DNA of 64,000 nucleotides from Methylobacterium sp. AMS5 (GTDB lineage: Bacteria; Pseudomonadota; Alphaproteobacteria; Rhizobiales; Beijerinckiaceae). The DNA lies in assembly GCF_001542815.1 (NCBI RefSeq), contig NZ_CP006992.1, positions 1,369,501-1,433,500 on the forward strand, given 5' to 3'. Numbering within the stretch: position 1 is the first letter of the stretch; the number at the start of each line of letters is the position of its first letter. Below are positions 24,602-31,917 of the stretch, piece by piece. The notes below the pieces were generated by a model. That model saw only the letters and a list, made by a program, of their open reading frames with translations, made no database searches and was not told where the DNA came from. Made by a program: the position numbers and the translations under genes.

Positions 24602-25870
24602 TCAGGCGGCGAACCGGAGCAGCTTGATCGCACTGAAGTCCTGCACGCCGCCGCCGACGCGCTTGGTGGTGTAGAACAGCACGTAGGGCTTGGCGGAGTA
24701 GGGATCGCGCAGGGTCCGCAAGCCCACGCGGTCCACGACGAGGTAGCCGCGCTTGAAGTCGCCGAAGGCGATCGAATGGTTGCCGGCGGCGATGTCGGGC
24801 ATCGCCTCGGCCTCGATCAGCGGAAAGCCCATCAGCGTCGCGGCCCGGTCAGCGGCGAGCGGCGGCTGCCAGAGGTAGTTGCCGTCCGCGTCCTTGAACT
24901 TGCGGATCGCGCTCTGCACCCGCCGGTTCATCACGAAGCTCGCGCCCTGGCGATAGCCGGCGCGGAGCGCGTAGATCAGGTCGAACAGCACGTCGCTCGG
25001 GTTGCTTGCGGGGAAGGCGCCGGCCGCCCCCGTCGCGATGAAGCCGAGCTTGCCCGAAGCCCAGTTCGCGTTGGAGACGGTGTCGTAGCTGAGAAAGCCC
25101 TTCGGCCGGCCGACGCCGTTGCCGGTGACGAAGGCGACGCTCTCCTGCTCGGCGAAGGCCGTCTCGACCTCCTCGGCGAGCCACGCATCGATGTTGAGGA
25201 CGGCGTCGTCGAGCAGCGTCTGGGTCGCTGCCGGCATGGCGTAGAGTTCCATCGCCGGAAAGCTCAGCTCCGACAGACTCGGCGCATCGGTCTGCGGCCG
25301 GGGCGCGGTCTCGGCGACCCAGCCCGCGGCAGGACCGTTGACCGAGACCGCGCGCTTGTACTGGCCGCCGGAGACAAGCCGCACCGTGGCGATGGCGCGG
25401 ATCGGCGAGATCTCTGCGAGCCGGCGCAGCACCTCGCGCTCGATCGTCGGCGGCACGAGATAGCCACCATCCGGCCCGGAGCCGGCGGAGAGGGCCTTCT
25501 CTTCCAGCCGCTTGAGGCCGGCGCTCTCGCCGGCCCGAACATAAAGGTCGAAGGCCGCCTTGTGCTCGGTGGCGGAGGCGTCACGAACCGGTTCCGCCCC
25601 GCCGAGCGGCGGCCGGGCGCGGTCAAGGCTGATCCGGTCGAGGCGGTTCTTCGCCTGATCGAGGGCGGCGTCGATGCGGATGAGCTTCTCCTCCGTCACC
25701 ACATCCGCGGTGAGCCGGGTCTCGATCTCGGAGAGGCGCACATCATTGGCCTCCTTGAACGCCTCGAAGGCGCGGGCGAACTCGTCGAGCACCGCCTCGG
25801 TGCCGAAAGTCGCCGCCTTGTTCTCGGGCAGGCCGATCGGGGCCTTGGTCTCGAAACGCATCTCGGTCAT
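24602..25870 (-). CDS. GTA HK97-type major capsid protein (g5-like)
   Basis: The 422-aa protein forms the head. The N-terminal about 110 residues are helical and acidic, fitting the scaffold region that the prohead protease removes, and the mature region shows the HK97 fold: GGYLVPPTIEREVLRRLAEISPIRAIA, the PALADLAWYAQ-like spine GNGVGRPKGFLSYD, MNRRVQSAIRKFKDADGNYLW, and the closing IAFGDFKRGYLVVDRVGLR. The length is normal for GTA capsids. It lies 31 bases after g4. It ends next to a convergent protease gene, so downstream GTA genes are not simply continuous with it. Confidence 0.95.
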   Translation of the reverse strand: MTEMRFETKAPIGLPENKAATFGTEAVLDEFARAFEAFKEANDVRLSEIETRLTADVVTEEKLIRIDAALDQAKNRLDRISLDRARPPLGGAEPVRDASATEHKAAFDLYVRAGESAGLKRLEEKALSAGSGPDGGYLVPPTIEREVLRRLAEISPIRAIATVRLVSGGQYKRAVSVNGPAAGWVAETAPRPQTDAPSLSELSFPAMELYAMPAATQTLLDDAVLNIDAWLAEEVETAFAEQESVAFVTGNGVGRPKGFLSYDTVSNANWASGKLGFIATGAAGAFPASNPSDVLFDLIYALRAGYRQGASFVMNRRVQSAIRKFKDADGNYLWQPPLAADRAATLMGFPLIEAEAMPDIAAGNHSIAFGDFKRGYLVVDRVGLRTLRDPYSAKPYVLFYTTKRVGGGVQDFSAIKLLRFAA

Positions 25871-25901
25871 GGCATCCTCGTGGGTGGTGAAAGGCGAAGG
25901 C

Positions 25902-26372
25902 TCAGGCGCGCACCGCGAGCGGCGGGGCCGCGAGGCGCAGGCGCGGCGGGGCGAAGGGGCGGGGTGCTGCGGCGCGGATCACCCGCGCGTCGGGCTGCAG
26001 CGGGAAGGTCACCAGCGAGACCTCCCAGAGATCGACGGCGAGCAGCCGACGCCCGCCTCGCTCAGGCGAAGACCGCATGACGCGAAAGCCGATGGAGAGC
26101 CCATCGAGGGCACCCTCGCGCATCAGCGCGTCGATCTCGCGGGCGCGCTGAACCGCGAGGTTGAGCCGACCGGCGACGCGCAGGCCCCGGCCATCCTCCT
26201 TGAGAGAGAGCCAGGAGCCGATCGGCTCGGCCGGATCGTGCTGCCACAGCATCCGCACCCCGCCCGCGCCCCGCCGGGCGAGGCTCGCGGCAAACGCCCC
26301 CGGCGCGACGGTGTCGCGGCCGAGATCGGGAACGCCGAACAGGCTGGCGTAGCCGGTGAAATGGCCATCCAT
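25902..26372 (-). CDS. GTA prohead protease, HK97 family (g4-like)
   Basis: The 156-aa serine protease matures the head. The family pattern is visible: GYASLFGVPDLGRDTVAPGAF, then the catalytic His in VRMLWQHDPAEPIG and the Ser in DGLSIGFRVM, followed by LWEVSLVTFPLQPDARV. ATG 26372 starts the MDGHFTGYAS sequence expected for the family. The basic C-terminus may be removed. It lies 57 bases after the portal gene. Confidence 0.93.
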   Translation of the reverse strand: MDGHFTGYASLFGVPDLGRDTVAPGAFAASLARRGAGGVRMLWQHDPAEPIGSWLSLKEDGRGLRVAGRLNLAVQRAREIDALMREGALDGLSIGFRVMRSSPERGGRRLLAVDLWEVSLVTFPLQPDARVIRAAAPRPFAPPRLRLAAPPLAVRA

Positions 26373-26429
26373 GACAAGACCTGGACAAGAGGAGTGAAGA
26401 GCGGGCTCTGCCCGAATCCCGTCGGGGCC

Positions 26430-27602
26430 TCAGCCTGGAGAGCCGGTGCCTTGCGCCGGACTTTGGGAAGGATAGCCGACGGCCTCGCGCTTCTCCGCGA
26501 CCGACAGGAAGTCCGCGCCCTGGACCCGCCGCCAGAGCGACTCGCGCTCGGTCGCCAGCGCCTCGACCCCGTCGAGATCCGGCTCCAATCGAGCGGGGCC
26601 GAAGGCGGGTTCCAGCCAGCGAGCCAGCGAATCGGCGGTGCGGCGCACCAGCGGGATCACCGTCTGGCGGTAGAAGGCGCGGTTGGCCTCGGCGTAGTTC
26701 GCGTGGGTGTTGTCGCCGGGAAGACCGAGCAACAGCGGCGGCACGCCGAAGGCGAGCGCGATCTCGCGGGCGGCTGCCGCCTTCGCCTCGACGAAGTCCA
26801 TCTCCTTCGGCGAGAGCGAGAGCGGCCGCCAATCGAGCCCGCCGTCGAGGAGGAGTGGCCGACCGGCATTGGCGCTGCCCTGGTAGCTCGTTTCCAGCTC
26901 GGCCTTGAGCCGCGTGAACTGCGTGTCGCTCAAGGCGGCGCCGGTCGAGGGCGCGAAGACCAGGGCGCCGGAGGGGCGGGCCGCGTTGTCGAGCAACGCC
27001 TTGTTCCAGGCGCCGGCCGCGTTGTGGATGTCGAGCGGCACCGCCGCCGCCTCCATCGGCGAGAGGCCGTAATGGTCATCGAGCGGGTTGAACAGCGTCA
27101 GGTGCAGGATCGGCGGCAAGGCGCCCGTCTGCTGATAGCGGAGCCGCCGCCCCCCGACACTGTACTCGTAAGCCGCGGGCCAGCCGTCGGCGCCGGCCAC
27201 GACCTGCATCCGGTCCGGACGCAGAGAGAAGAGTTCACGGGGTCGACCATCGATCTCGACCGCTTCGATGTAGGCATTGCCGGAGACGAGGAGGTGCCCG
27301 TAGATCCCGTCGAGGAAGCGCATCCCGCCTTCGCGCGGATTCGGTCGGGCGAGCAACTCCAGCAACGGATGCGCATCCTCGGCGCCGGCGAGCGTCAGCG
27401 GCAGGGAGGCCGCGGCTTCGGCGACGAGCCGGACCGAACGGTGGACGACGGCGTTGCGCTGAAAACCCTCGCGGGCCAAAGCGGTGTAATCGCGCGCGGT
27501 CCAGATCGCTCGTCCCTCGCCGTAGAGCGCAAAAGCCGCGCTCACCTTCGCGTCGGGTACGAACCCGGCCGCTTTGGCGAGCCGCGCGATGAATCCAGGC
27601 AT
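26430..27602 (-). CDS. GTA portal protein, HK97 family (g3-like)
   Basis: The 390-aa protein forms the dodecameric ring through which DNA enters the head. HK97-type portal blocks are clear: RNAVVHRSVRLVAEAAASLPL, VSGNAYIEAVEIDGRP, HLTLFNPLDDHYGLSPMEAAA and FGVPPLLLGLPGDNTHANYAEANRAFYRQTVIPL. ATG 27602 has GGGAGG just upstream. The short intergenic space before it contains a parS-like palindrome (27623-27638). Confidence 0.95.
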   Translation of the reverse strand: MPGFIARLAKAAGFVPDAKVSAAFALYGEGRAIWTARDYTALAREGFQRNAVVHRSVRLVAEAAASLPLTLAGAEDAHPLLELLARPNPREGGMRFLDGIYGHLLVSGNAYIEAVEIDGRPRELFSLRPDRMQVVAGADGWPAAYEYSVGGRRLRYQQTGALPPILHLTLFNPLDDHYGLSPMEAAAVPLDIHNAAGAWNKALLDNAARPSGALVFAPSTGAALSDTQFTRLKAELETSYQGSANAGRPLLLDGGLDWRPLSLSPKEMDFVEAKAAAAREIALAFGVPPLLLGLPGDNTHANYAEANRAFYRQTVIPLVRRTADSLARWLEPAFGPARLEPDLDGVEALATERESLWRRVQGADFLSVAEKREAVGYPSQSPAQGTGSPG

Positions 27603-27622
27603 GGCACGCCTCCCGCTTGCAA

Positions 27623-27638
27623 TGTTTCACGTGAAATT
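27623..27638. promoter_or_regulatory. parS-like ParB-binding palindrome
   Basis: The 12-base perfect palindrome TTTCACGTGAAA lies in the 47-base space between g2 and g3. Read on the minus strand the 16-mer matches the widely conserved bacterial parS consensus TGTTTCACGTGAAACA at 14 of 16 positions, with the mismatches at one outer end only. It is about 21 bases upstream of the portal start, too far and too symmetrical to be a ribosome site. A chance copy or another regulator is possible. Confidence 0.55.
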
Positions 27639-27649
27639 AACCGCGGCTG

Positions 27650-28954
27650 TCAGAGCCGGCGGATGCGCGGCTCGACTGATGGTCCGAGCATCAGGTGCGT
27701 GAGCGCCCAGACCAGCGCATCGAGCCGATCCGGCGAGCCGCCCCCAGGCAGACCGCCGGGACCGAAAGCGCACATCTCGTCCTCCAGCGCCGGTAGCGGA
27801 CCGACATGGCGGACGCGCCCCTGGGCGTAGAGCAGCGAGACCGGCTCGGCCCGCAGCAGCTTGCCCCGCGTCGCCCGCACCGTCGCCACGGGCACGCTCG
27901 GGTCAGCCTCCGCCAACACCCCGACGACCATCTCGCCGCCCTGGTTGACCTCGGCCACCAGCGCGTCGGCCGCCAACCGGTGGTACAAAGCCAATGCGGC
28001 GCGCGCCCAGACGGCGGGTGCGGCCTGCTCCAAGGTCGCATCGGCCAGCACGTAGGCGGTTCCGTCGGCCGCGAGCCCGGCCGCGACGATGCCGCAGGCG
28101 TCTGCCCCGACGCGGGAGGAGGCCGGCGGATCGACGGCGACAGCGATGCGTTGCAGCGGCGGCGCCTCGGAAACACGCGCCCGCTCGATGGAATCACGGG
28201 TCCAAAGTGCGTCCGGCCGGTCCTCGATCAGCTCCCCGTCGAGTTCCTGCCGCCCGAGACGGGTGCCGGCGTAGCGGCCGACCACCTCCTCCAAGAAGCT
28301 CGGCGCGAGGTTCTGAGCATTGTCGGCCGTGCGCGAGCGCGTCACCACCGTGCGCGGGTCGGCGAGTAGCCGGCGGATCAGCGGCATCGGACGCGGCGTG
28401 GTGGTGACGAGACCGCGCGGATGCGTTCCGAGCCGCAGGCCGAACTGAATCATGTCGTAAGTGGCTTCGGCCTCACGCCACTTGGCGACCTCATCGGACC
28501 ACACGGCACCGAATTGCGGGCCGCGCAGCGAATCCGGCTCCTCGGCGGAGAAGGCCAGCGCCACCGCGCCGTTGCCGAACACCACCCGCCGCCGCGACGG
28601 CTGCCAGACCGGTGGCGCACCGCCGAGACGCGGTAGCGTGAGAAGCCCGGACGGCCCCTCGATCATCACGTCGCGCACATCGGCGAAGGTCTCGCCGACG
28701 AGGGCGATCCGCGCCACCGGCTCCGGTGAGAAGACCGGATCGCCGAGGGCGAGGCCGCGCACCCATTCGGCGCCGGTCCGGGTTTTTCCGGAGCCGCGCC
28801 CCCCGATCACCGCCCAGGTCGTCCAGTGTCCCGGCGGCGGAAGCTGGTCGTGCCGCGCGAGATGAAGCCAATCGGCCTCAAGCAGGCGCAGGTGGTCCGG
28901 CGAGAGACGGGTCAAGAATGCTGTCGTCCGGCTCCGCCGCCGCGAATGCAGCAT
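27650..28954 (-). CDS. GTA large terminase / DNA-packaging ATPase (g2-like)
   Basis: The 434-aa protein cuts and pumps DNA into the head. Walker A is WAVIGGRGSGKTRTGAEWV near residue 50-65, the Walker B-like region is QFGAVWSDEVAKW, and the nuclease domain shows the acidic residues in IAVAVDPPASSRVGADACGIV and the closing DRLDALVWALTHL. I set ATG 28954, but a TTG 31 bases later (residues TRLSPDHLRLLEADW) is also possible, and neither has a good ribosome site. The frame begins inside the g1-like gene, overlapping it by 77 bases. Confidence 0.92.
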   Translation of the reverse strand: MLHSRRRSRTTAFLTRLSPDHLRLLEADWLHLARHDQLPPPGHWTTWAVIGGRGSGKTRTGAEWVRGLALGDPVFSPEPVARIALVGETFADVRDVMIEGPSGLLTLPRLGGAPPVWQPSRRRVVFGNGAVALAFSAEEPDSLRGPQFGAVWSDEVAKWREAEATYDMIQFGLRLGTHPRGLVTTTPRPMPLIRRLLADPRTVVTRSRTADNAQNLAPSFLEEVVGRYAGTRLGRQELDGELIEDRPDALWTRDSIERARVSEAPPLQRIAVAVDPPASSRVGADACGIVAAGLAADGTAYVLADATLEQAAPAVWARAALALYHRLAADALVAEVNQGGEMVVGVLAEADPSVPVATVRATRGKLLRAEPVSLLYAQGRVRHVGPLPALEDEMCAFGPGGLPGGGSPDRLDALVWALTHLMLGPSVEPRIRRL

Positions 28955-29306
28955 AGCGGCGCGCGATATCCGTGCGCATCGCCACGAGGTCGGCGGCGCG
29001 CAGCGGTGGTCGGCTGGCTGCATCATCCGTCCCTCCCTCGCGCGCCGTCTGGTCGGCCGCCTTCATGTCGTCGAGCATGGTCTTCAGACCGCCGAGATCG
29101 CGCAGCACTTTCGCGGAATCCAACCCGGCCGGTGGTGCCTCGGTATCGAGTGCCGCATCGAAGCGTGCGATCTGCCGTTCGATATGGGCGCGCAATTGCG
29201 CCCGCAGCTGCCGGGCATCTGGCACGCGCTTGCGGGCTTTCTTGGAACTTGGCTTCGATGGAGCGCCCGGCTCGGCTTCACTGCGTGGCTCGGAGGGGGC
29301 CGGCAT
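28878..29306 (-). CDS. GTA small-terminase-like first gene (g1-like), hypothetical
   Basis: The 142-aa protein begins with a low-complexity Pro/Ala/Lys stretch and continues as helical sequence (ARQLRAQLRAHIERQIARFDAAL, LRDLGGLKTMLDDMKAADQ), like the DNA-binding small terminase of GTA g1. Sequence similarity in this position is usually weak, so position and shape carry the call. ATG 29306 has GGAG 8 bases upstream; a GTG at 29324 is possible. It is the first gene of the cluster, with a candidate promoter 40-65 bases upstream. Confidence 0.65.
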   Translation of the reverse strand: MPAPSEPRSEAEPGAPSKPSSKKARKRVPDARQLRAQLRAHIERQIARFDAALDTEAPPAGLDSAKVLRDLGGLKTMLDDMKAADQTAREGGTDDAASRPPLRAADLVAMRTDIARRYAAFAAAEPDDSILDPSLAGPPAPA

Positions 29307-29343
29307 CGCGGTGTCTCCATCCACACTTCTTGAGCGTGCCCTT

Positions 29344-29372
29344 TACCTACATGAGGAGCGTCGCGGTGTCAA
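29344..29372 (-). promoter_or_regulatory. Candidate promoter of the GTA cluster
   Basis: On the minus strand TTGACA (29367-29372) is separated by 17 bases from TAGGTA (29344-29349), a perfect -35 with a weak -10, followed by the g1 start about 40-55 bases downstream. It is the best promoter-like pair I see in this gap. Confidence 0.4.
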
Positions 29373-29377
29373 TACAT

Positions 29378-29409
29378 AAATTCCTATCATGGCCGCAATA
29401 AAGGAATTT
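29378..29409. promoter_or_regulatory. Inverted repeat upstream of the candidate GTA promoter
   Basis: Arms AAATTCCT (29378-29385) and AGGAATTT (29402-29409) with 16 bases between, just upstream of the -35, in an AT-rich patch unlike its surroundings. A dimeric regulator could bind here. Confidence 0.4.
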
Positions 29410-29563
29410 GGTCAGGAAGCATGCGTCCGCGGCGTGTGGGTGCCGTCGTTCCGGGCACGCCCGGCTATGAATTTTTCCATAAAACAGGAACGCCAACCGA
29501 GCCTCATCGGTAGATAAGCTAAGGAGTGCGCGTCACCGCCTCCATCACACGGGAGACAGCACG

Positions 29564-29644
29564 GTGCTCAAAGGTGGACTTCTCTGGTTGATCGGCATTC
29601 CGCTGCCGATCATTCTTCTACTGTGGTTCTTCAACGTGTTCTAA
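29564..29644 (+). CDS. 26-residue hydrophobic small membrane protein
   Basis: A GTG at 29564 has GGGAG 9 bases upstream and opens a 26-aa frame ending in TAA: MLKGGLLWLIGIPLPIILLL followed by WFFNVF. Nearly the whole peptide is one membrane helix with a central IPLPI kink. It resembles the many tiny inner-membrane peptides of alphaproteobacteria, often tied to stress, but I cannot name a family. It reads away from the GTA cluster. The space from 29645 to 29729, up to the end of cobJ, shows no gene. Confidence 0.55.
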   Translation: MLKGGLLWLIGIPLPIILLLWFFNVF

Positions 29645-29729
29645 AGCTTGGGTCGCGCCGGATTCGGGGGCTTGAACCTCTCGGAACGACACATCCTTCG
29701 ATTGAAGAAGCGCTGCGGAGGCGTCCGCG

Positions 29730-30491
29730 TCAGAGCGTGACGCTCCGCGGCGTGTAGACGAAGGGCAGACGCCCTTCCCGCTCGATCAGCCGCGTCGTGG
29801 CGGCGCCGATGATGACCATGGTCGCCATATCGGCCGGCGCGGTGCGGGCCTCGTTCAGGGTCAGTACCCGCAACGCTTCGTCCGGCCGTGTCACGGCGCG
29901 GGCGAAGATGACCGGCGTCGTGGCAGGCAGGATCTCGGCAGCGAGCGCCAGCGCCCGGCCGAGCTGCCGCGGCCGCGCCGAGGAGATCGGATTGTAGAGG
30001 GCGACGCTGAGCCCTGCCCGCAGCACCGCTTCGAGCCGGGCGGTCACGACCTCCCAGGGCTTGAGGTTGTCGGAGAGCGAGATCGCGCAGAAATCACCGC
30101 CGAGCGGCGCGCCGAGACGGGCGGCGGCGGCGAGCATCGCGGTAATGCCGGGCTCAACCCGGATATCGAGATCGCGCCAGTCCGCGGGTCCGTGCTCGAC
30201 CGCCTCGAACACGGCGGCGGCCATGGCGAACACGCCGGGATCGCCGCCCGACACCACCGCGACATGCCGGCCGGCAACGGCGAGTTCGAGGGCATGCCGG
30301 GCGCGGTCCACCTCGACCCGGTTGTCGCTGGCGTGGCGGGTCAGTCCCGCGCGCTCCGGCACGCGGGCAACGTAGGGGATGTAACCGATCAGATCCTGCG
30401 CCCGGTCGAGGGCGTCGCGCGCCGATTCGGTGAGCAGGCGCGGATCGCCGGGCCCGAGGCCGATGATCGTGACGCTTCCCGGATCGCTCAC
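29730..30491 (-). CDS. cobJ: Precorrin-3B C17-methyltransferase CobJ
   Basis: CobJ methylates C17 of precorrin-3B and contracts the ring to make precorrin-4, a central step of aerobic cobalamin synthesis. The 253-aa protein has the SAM-methyltransferase motifs IIGLGPGDPRLLTESARDAL at the N-terminus, VAVVSGGDPGVFAMAAAVFE, and GGDFCAISLSDNLKPW. GTG 30491 overlaps the cobI stop as GTGA, so the long open frame upstream of it is not coding in this frame. It is the last gene of the operon, with no clear terminator hairpin after it. Confidence 0.92.
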   Translation of the reverse strand: MSDPGSVTIIGLGPGDPRLLTESARDALDRAQDLIGYIPYVARVPERAGLTRHASDNRVEVDRARHALELAVAGRHVAVVSGGDPGVFAMAAAVFEAVEHGPADWRDLDIRVEPGITAMLAAAARLGAPLGGDFCAISLSDNLKPWEVVTARLEAVLRAGLSVALYNPISSARPRQLGRALALAAEILPATTPVIFARAVTRPDEALRVLTLNEARTAPADMATMVIIGAATTRLIEREGRLPFVYTPRSVTL

Positions 30492-31285
30492 GGGCGGCGG
30501 CCCTCTCCGGGCACCAGCACCATGGAGAAGTAGGGCGCGACGTCGTCCTCCTTCTCGGCCAGCGGCACCACCCGCTCGCCGGCCATGGTGCCGCGCTCGA
30601 CATAGACCGCGCGGGCGAGAAAGCCGGTCTCGGCCAGCACGCCGCGCACCTTCGGCAGGTGCCGGCCGAGCTTCATGATGACGGCCGCATCCGTACCCTT
30701 CAGCCGCTCCACCAGCGCCTCGCGCGGCAGCGTCGCCGGCAGAATGGTGAGCACGTCGTCGCCCCAGGTGATCGGCGTGCCGGCGCGGGTCCAGCAGCCG
30801 GACATGCCGGTGACGCCGGGGATCACCTCGACGGGGAAGCGGTCCTTCAGGCGTCGCCACAGATGCATGAACGAGCCGTAGAAGAAGGGGTCGCCCTCCG
30901 ACAGGATCGCCACGTCGCGGCCCGCACCGAGATGGTCGGCGAGCCGTCCGGCCGCCTCGTCGTAGAAGCCGGCCAGGGCCGCGACGTATTCCGGGTGATC
31001 GGGGTGAAGCTCGGTGGTGTAGGGATAGGCCAGCGGAAACTCGCGGGTGGGATCGCACATCACCGCGTCGGCGATGGTGCGGGCGTTGCCGCGCTTGCCC
31101 CGCTTGCAGAAGTGGACGAGCACGGGGGCGTGCTCCAGCACCCGCATCGCCTTCACGGTGAGGAAATCCGGATCGCCCGGCCCCATGCCGACGCCGTAGA
31201 GCGTACCGGTTCTGGCCGCGGCGGGGGTCTCGCCCGCGCCGTCCGTGGTCTCGGCCGGGGCGTCGATGCGCACGCTCCCCTCCAT
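30488..31285 (-). CDS. cobI: Precorrin-2 C20-methyltransferase CobI
   Basis: CobI adds the C20 methyl to precorrin-2. The 265-aa protein has a variable 25-residue head, then YGVGMGPGDPDFLTVKAMR, HFCKRGKRGNARTIAD, VAILSEGDPFFYGSFMHLWRRL and EVIPGVTGMSGCW, the standard tetrapyrrole-methylase layout. ATG 31285 overlaps the cobH stop (TGATG). It is followed by cobJ with a 4-base overlap. Confidence 0.93.
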   Translation of the reverse strand: MEGSVRIDAPAETTDGAGETPAAARTGTLYGVGMGPGDPDFLTVKAMRVLEHAPVLVHFCKRGKRGNARTIADAVMCDPTREFPLAYPYTTELHPDHPEYVAALAGFYDEAAGRLADHLGAGRDVAILSEGDPFFYGSFMHLWRRLKDRFPVEVIPGVTGMSGCWTRAGTPITWGDDVLTILPATLPREALVERLKGTDAAVIMKLGRHLPKVRGVLAETGFLARAVYVERGTMAGERVVPLAEKEDDVAPYFSMVLVPGEGRRP

Positions 31286-31917
31286 CACTCGATCTCGTTC
31301 GCGAGCGCGTTGACGGCGGCCGCCGTCATGGCGCTGCCGCCGCGGCGGCCATGGACCACGACGAAGGGCACGCGCCCGTCCCGCGCCAGCGCCTCCTTGG
31401 ATTCCGCCGCGCCGACGAAGCCGACGGGGATGCCGATCACCGCAGCCGGGGGGGCGACGCCCTCGTCCAGCAGTTCGAGCAGGCGGAACAGGGCGGTCGG
31501 CGCATTGCCGACGGCGACGACGCTGCCGGGCAAATGCGCGCGCCACAGCTCCATCGCCGCGGCCGAACGGGTGGTGCCCATCTCCACCGCCAGCCCCGGC
31601 ACCCGCGGATCGCCGAGCGTGCAGATCACCTCGTTCTTCACCGGCAGCCGGGCGCGGGTCACGCCGTCGGCGACCATGCGCACGTCGCACAGGATCGGCG
31701 CGCCGGCCTTCAGAGCCGCCTCGCCGGCCGCAGCGAAATCCTCCGACATCTCCACGTCGCGCGGCAGGTCGGTCATGCCGCAGGCATGGATCATCCGCAC
31801 CACCACGCGCTCGGCCGCGCCGGACCAGCGGGCGAGATCGGATTCGGCGCGGATCATCGCGAAGGAGCGCGCGTAGATCGCGCCGCCGTCGCGGATGTAG
31901 TCGTGGCGGGCACTCAT
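31285..31917 (-). CDS. cobH: Precorrin-8X methylmutase CobH
   Basis: CobH moves a methyl from C11 to C12 to give hydrogenobyrinic acid. The 210-aa protein shows the catalytic histidine block RVVVRMIHACGMTDLPRDVEMS (His about 42), VGNAPTALFRLLELLDEG and IGIPVGFVGAAESKEAL. The start ATG 31917 overlaps the cobG stop as ATGA. Length is normal. It lies between cobG and cobI, as in aerobic-pathway operons. Confidence 0.94.
   Translation of the reverse strand: MSARHDYIRDGGAIYARSFAMIRAESDLARWSGAAERVVVRMIHACGMTDLPRDVEMSEDFAAAGEAALKAGAPILCDVRMVADGVTRARLPVKNEVICTLGDPRVPGLAVEMGTTRSAAAMELWRAHLPGSVVAVGNAPTALFRLLELLDEGVAPPAAVIGIPVGFVGAAESKEALARDGRVPFVVVHGRRGGSAMTAAAVNALANEIE

Noticed and set aside
10813..29306. 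Ordinary prophage rather than gene-transfer agent
   Set aside because: No integrase, repressor, replication or attachment-site duplication was seen, and the gene set and tape-measure length match GTAs. A remnant prophage cannot be fully excluded.
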